A stretch of DNA of 64,000 nucleotides, taken from the NCBI RefSeq assembly GCF_000827125.1, contig NZ_CP010311.1, positions 1,612,001 to 1,676,000 of the forward strand. The letters run 5' to 3'. Origin of the DNA: Geoalkalibacter subterraneus (GTDB lineage Bacteria; Desulfobacterota; Desulfuromonadia; Desulfuromonadales; Geoalkalibacteraceae). A program made the position numbers and the translations under genes. Under the pieces are notes generated by a model. It did no database searches, was not told the DNA's origin, and was given only the letters and a program-made list of their open reading frames with translations. Positions 61,343-64,000 of this stretch are shown here, in pieces. Position 1 is the stretch's first letter. Each line of letters starts with the position of its first letter.

Positions 61343-62080
61343 GTGTTTAAGGATAAGGTGGTTGTCGTCACAGGGGCTTCTCGCGGGATCGGTCGCGAAA
61401 TCGCACTTAAATTTGCTGATCAGGGAGCCTGCGTGGTTCTTTCAGCGCGTGGTGAGCAATCCGTTGCCGAGTTGGCCGAAGATATCAACCGTCGTGGCGG
61501 TCACGCGTTGCCCGTTAAGGGCGATGTTGCCAATGGCGCCGACGTCGATCATCTTTTTGCACAGGCAATCGAAACCTATGGACGGGTCGATGTTCTCGTC
61601 AATAATGCCGGCATTACCCGAGACGGGCTCCTGGTCCGCATGAAGGACGAGGATTGGGATGCGGTTCTCGATACCAACCTTAAGGGTGCTTTTCTCTGCA
61701 CCCGGGCGGCCGCGAAGTTGATGAGCAAGCAGAAGTACGGCCGCATCGTTAACATCTCCTCCGTGGTGGGGGAAATGGGCAATGCCGGCCAGGCCAACTA
61801 CTGCGCCAGCAAAGCCGGCCTGATTGGGCTGACCAAATCTGTCGCCCGCGAGTTGGCCCGCCGCAACGTGACGGTTAATGCCATTACGCCCGGTTTTATT
61901 GAAACGGAAATGACTGAGGTGCTGCCGCAAAAAACCCGTGAAAGTCTGCAGGCGCAGATTCCTATGGGGACTTTTGGCAAACCTTCCGATATTGCACAAG
62001 CCGTACTTTTTCTCAGTTCCGATGCTGCAGCATACATTACCGGGCAGGTGCTCGGCGTCAATGGCGGCATGTACATGTAA
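61343..62080 (+). CDS. fabG: 3-oxoacyl-ACP reductase
   Basis: A 245-residue short-chain reductase using NADPH. The dinucleotide loop is VTGASRGIGREIA; NNAGITRDGL, Ser in NISSVVGEMGN, and Tyr-Lys in NYCASKAG complete the active site. GTG 61343 follows AGGGAG. It sits between fabD and acpP as in E. coli. Confidence 0.96.
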   Translation: MFKDKVVVVTGASRGIGREIALKFADQGACVVLSARGEQSVAELAEDINRRGGHALPVKGDVANGADVDHLFAQAIETYGRVDVLVNNAGITRDGLLVRMKDEDWDAVLDTNLKGAFLCTRAAAKLMSKQKYGRIVNISSVVGEMGNAGQANYCASKAGLIGLTKSVARELARRNVTVNAITPGFIETEMTEVLPQKTRESLQAQIPMGTFGKPSDIAQAVLFLSSDAAAYITGQVLGVNGGMYM

Positions 62081-62147
62081 CAGCAACCCGAAAAGCGGTC
62101 ATAATGATCGCCTGATACTTACTTAAAAGACCAAGGAGGTGAAGCAG

Positions 62148-62381
62148 ATGGCTTCTATCGACGAACGAGTTAAGCAGATTGTGGCGGAACAGTTGGGTGT
62201 TGAGGAGGATCAGGTCACCACGGAAGCTTCTTTCATGGAAGATCTTGGCGCCGATTCCCTTGATACGGTTGAACTGGTTATGGCGTTGGAGGAAGAATTC
62301 GATATCGAAATTTCCGATGAGGACGCCGAAAAAATCCAGACTGTTCAGGACGCCGTCGATTATATCAACGAGCATTCCTGA
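62148..62381 (+). CDS. acpP: Acyl carrier protein
   Basis: A 77-residue acidic ACP. The phosphopantetheine serine is Ser37 in [20 protein letters not shown] is 9 nt before ATG 62148, which is preferred to GTG 62139. Confidence 0.97.
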   Translation: MASIDERVKQIVAEQLGVEEDQVTTEASFMEDLGADSLDTVELVMALEEEFDIEISDEDAEKIQTVQDAVDYINEHS

Positions 62382-62505
62382 GAGTTCAGGTAAGGGGAGG
62401 GGGGGGCAGAACTGCTCCCTCTTCCGCCTTCTGACCGCATTTGCAAGTATCTCTCTTGTTGCGCAATAAGCAATAAAGTCTTTCATCCGGAGGACTCCCA
62501 CAACC

Positions 62506-63738
62506 ATGCGTAGAGTCGTTGTAACCGGGATCGGTACAGTTTCACCCCTGGGCACGGGTACGGAAAAGAATTTTGAAGCACTGTCCGAAGGACGTTCTGG
62601 CATCGATACGATCACACGTTTCGATGCCTCTGATCTACCTTCGCAGATTGCTGGTGAAGTCCGTGATTTCAATGCAGAGGATTACATTGAAAAAAAAGAG
62701 ATCAAGAAAATGGATCTCTTTATCCAGTATGCATTGGGTGCGGCGGACATGGCCCTGAATGATTCGGGGTTTGAGATCAACGAACAGAATGCCGAGAAGG
62801 TCGGTGTTCTCGTGGGGGCCGGCCTGGGCGGTCTGCCGGCCATCGAGAAATACCACGAAGCCATGCTCAATGGCGGCTATCGGAAGATTTCACCGTTTTT
62901 CATCCCCATGCTGATCATCAATCTCGCTCCGGGCCACATTTCCATCCGTTACGGTGCCAAGGGGCCTAATGTCTCTTCTGTCTCAGCCTGCGCGACCGGT
63001 ACTCATTCCATCGGCGATGCCTATCACATGATCGCCCGTGGCGATGCCGATGCCATGTTCGCCGGCGGAACCGAGTCTACCATCACGCCCCTGGGAATCG
63101 CCGGCTTCAGTGTCATGAAGGCCCTTTCAACCCGTAATGATGATCCGACAGCTGCGAGCCGTCCTTTCGATAAGGGCCGCGACGGTTTCGTCATGGCTGA
63201 AGGGGCAGGTATCCTTTTTCTTGAAGAGTACGAAAGTGCCCGCCGTCGCGGTGCGAAAATCTATGGCGAAGTTGCCGGCTATGGCCTTACGGGCGATGCT
63301 CACCATCTGACCGCCCCCGCACCGGGTGGCGAAGGCGCTGCGCGCTGCATGAAGATGGCGCTGAATAATGCCGGCGTATCCACGGAGCAGGTCGATTATA
63401 TCAATGCTCACGGCACTTCAACTCCCTTTAATGATTTGTACGAGACGATGGCGATCAAGTCGGTATTTGGGGACCATGCCCGTAAGGTTATGATCAGTTC
63501 CACCAAGAGCATGACCGGTCATACGCTGGGAGCTGCTGGAGGCCTTGAAGCGGCTTATTGTCTTCTCGCCATGGAAAGAGGCCTTGTTCCGCCGACCATC
63601 AATTACCAGGAGCCTGACCCTGAGTGCGATCTTGACTATGTTCCCAATGAAGCGCGGCAGGCGAAGGTCGATTTCGCCTTGAGCAATTCTTTTGGTTTCG
63701 GCGGGACCAATGCCAGCCTGCTGTTTCGCAAAGTCTGA
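62506..63738 (+). CDS. fabF: Beta-ketoacyl-ACP synthase II
   Basis: A 410-residue elongating condensing enzyme. The Cys lies in [10 protein letters not shown], one His in [12 protein letters not shown], and Lys/His in [14 protein letters not shown]. Gly-rich [11 protein letters not shown] closes it. The 124-nt gap from acpP has a G-run but no clear terminator. Confidence 0.96.
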   Translation: MRRVVVTGIGTVSPLGTGTEKNFEALSEGRSGIDTITRFDASDLPSQIAGEVRDFNAEDYIEKKEIKKMDLFIQYALGAADMALNDSGFEINEQNAEKVGVLVGAGLGGLPAIEKYHEAMLNGGYRKISPFFIPMLIINLAPGHISIRYGAKGPNVSSVSACATGTHSIGDAYHMIARGDADAMFAGGTESTITPLGIAGFSVMKALSTRNDDPTAASRPFDKGRDGFVMAEGAGILFLEEYESARRRGAKIYGEVAGYGLTGDAHHLTAPAPGGEGAARCMKMALNNAGVSTEQVDYINAHGTSTPFNDLYETMAIKSVFGDHARKVMISSTKSMTGHTLGAAGGLEAAYCLLAMERGLVPPTINYQEPDPECDLDYVPNEARQAKVDFALSNSFGFGGTNASLLFRKV

Positions 63739-63758
63739 GGACACGGGGAGAAGAATCA

Positions 63759-64000
63759 ATGATTGCAATCGGAAGTGACCACGGTGGTCTTGCTCTCAAA
63801 GAGGCCGTCATTGATCTGCTGCGCCGCCGCGGTCTTGAAGTGACCGATATTGGTACCAACAACCTTGATTCGGTTGACTATCCTGATTTCGGCGAAAAGG
63901 TGGCGCGCATGGTTTCCAGCGGCGAGGCCGAAAACGGAATTCTTATCTGCGGCACCGGGATTGGCATGTCCATCGTCGCCAATAAGTTTCCCCGGGTTCG
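63759..64000 (+). CDS. rpiB: Ribose-5-phosphate isomerase B (3' end outside window)
   Basis: The first 80 codons of RpiB: MIAIGSDHGGLALKEAVI, then DYPDFGEKVARM and GILICGTGIGMSIVANKFP. It interconverts ribose 5-phosphate and ribulose 5-phosphate. GGGGAG precedes the ATG. It follows fabF by 20 nt and is probably co-transcribed. Confidence 0.95.
   Translation, partial: MIAIGSDHGGLALKEAVIDLLRRRGLEVTDIGTNNLDSVDYPDFGEKVARMVSSGEAENGILICGTGIGMSIVANKFPRV

Noticed and set aside
1-64000. CRISPR arrays, tRNA and rRNA genes
   Set aside because: No regular direct-repeat array, cloverleaf-like segment or rRNA sequence was noticed in any intergenic region by eye.

Overview
The window looks like chromosomal DNA of a Gram-negative Deltaproteobacterium, most likely a member of the Desulfuromonadales (Geobacter/Desulfuromonas/Pelobacter type). 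This is inferred from gene content and order, not from a marker phylogeny. The clues are a lexA-imuB-dnaE2 mutagenesis cassette without imuA, a TatD nuclease fused to its partner radical-SAM domain, a PSP1-type RicT in a tmk-holB-ricT-metG run, a che operon with DUF4388, HEAT and ExeA-like proteins, a mono-haem c-type lipocytochrome, and feoAB under Fur-like boxes. The DNA is GC-rich and densely coding.

Layout. Positions 1-12000 form an accessory, decayed region. It holds transposase remnants, a YajD-type HNH protein, a lipoprotein of the SGNH fold that has lost its catalytic residues, an RRM protein with a 53-residue partner, an ABC-F gene with an internal deletion behind a terminator-type leader, gene debris, a Phd/YefM-RelE/ParE toxin-antitoxin pair, a complete type I Wadjet operon (jetABCD, 4133-10779), and truncated ndh and HEAT-repeat remnants. 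Positions 11903-17115 carry ion transport: trkA-trkH for potassium, and feoA-feoB plus a cysteine-rich Feo-associated protein for ferrous iron. Positions 17264-22096 are the LexA-controlled mutagenic polymerase cassette. Positions 22251-27373 hold a cupin, PEP carboxylase, a BioB-like radical-SAM enzyme and the lipocytochrome.

Positions 27418-33393 are a leftward housekeeping operon (tmk, holB, ricT-like, metG, tatD-rSAM). Positions 33680-37705 carry rnc, an Elp3-like radical-SAM gene, era and der. Positions 37825-48461 are one long chemosensory operon: DUF4388-receiver, cheY, cheA, ExeA-like ATPase, cheW, cheY, cheW, HEAT protein, cheR, cheB, with no receptor gene in view. Then come infA, behind a large imperfect palindrome, leuS-lptE-holA, rpsT, murJ, ogt, fxsA and mazG. 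From 57341 to the end runs the lipid cluster yceD-rpmF-plsX-fabH-fabD-fabG-acpP-fabF, followed by a truncated rpiB.

The best-supported defence system is Wadjet, which is a known family. The least ordinary observations are the ABC-F gene collapsed between its two Walker B motifs, its attenuator-like leader, the SGNH pseudoenzyme lipoprotein, and the 130-bp palindrome ahead of infA. No CRISPR array, tRNA, rRNA or intact insertion sequence was seen.
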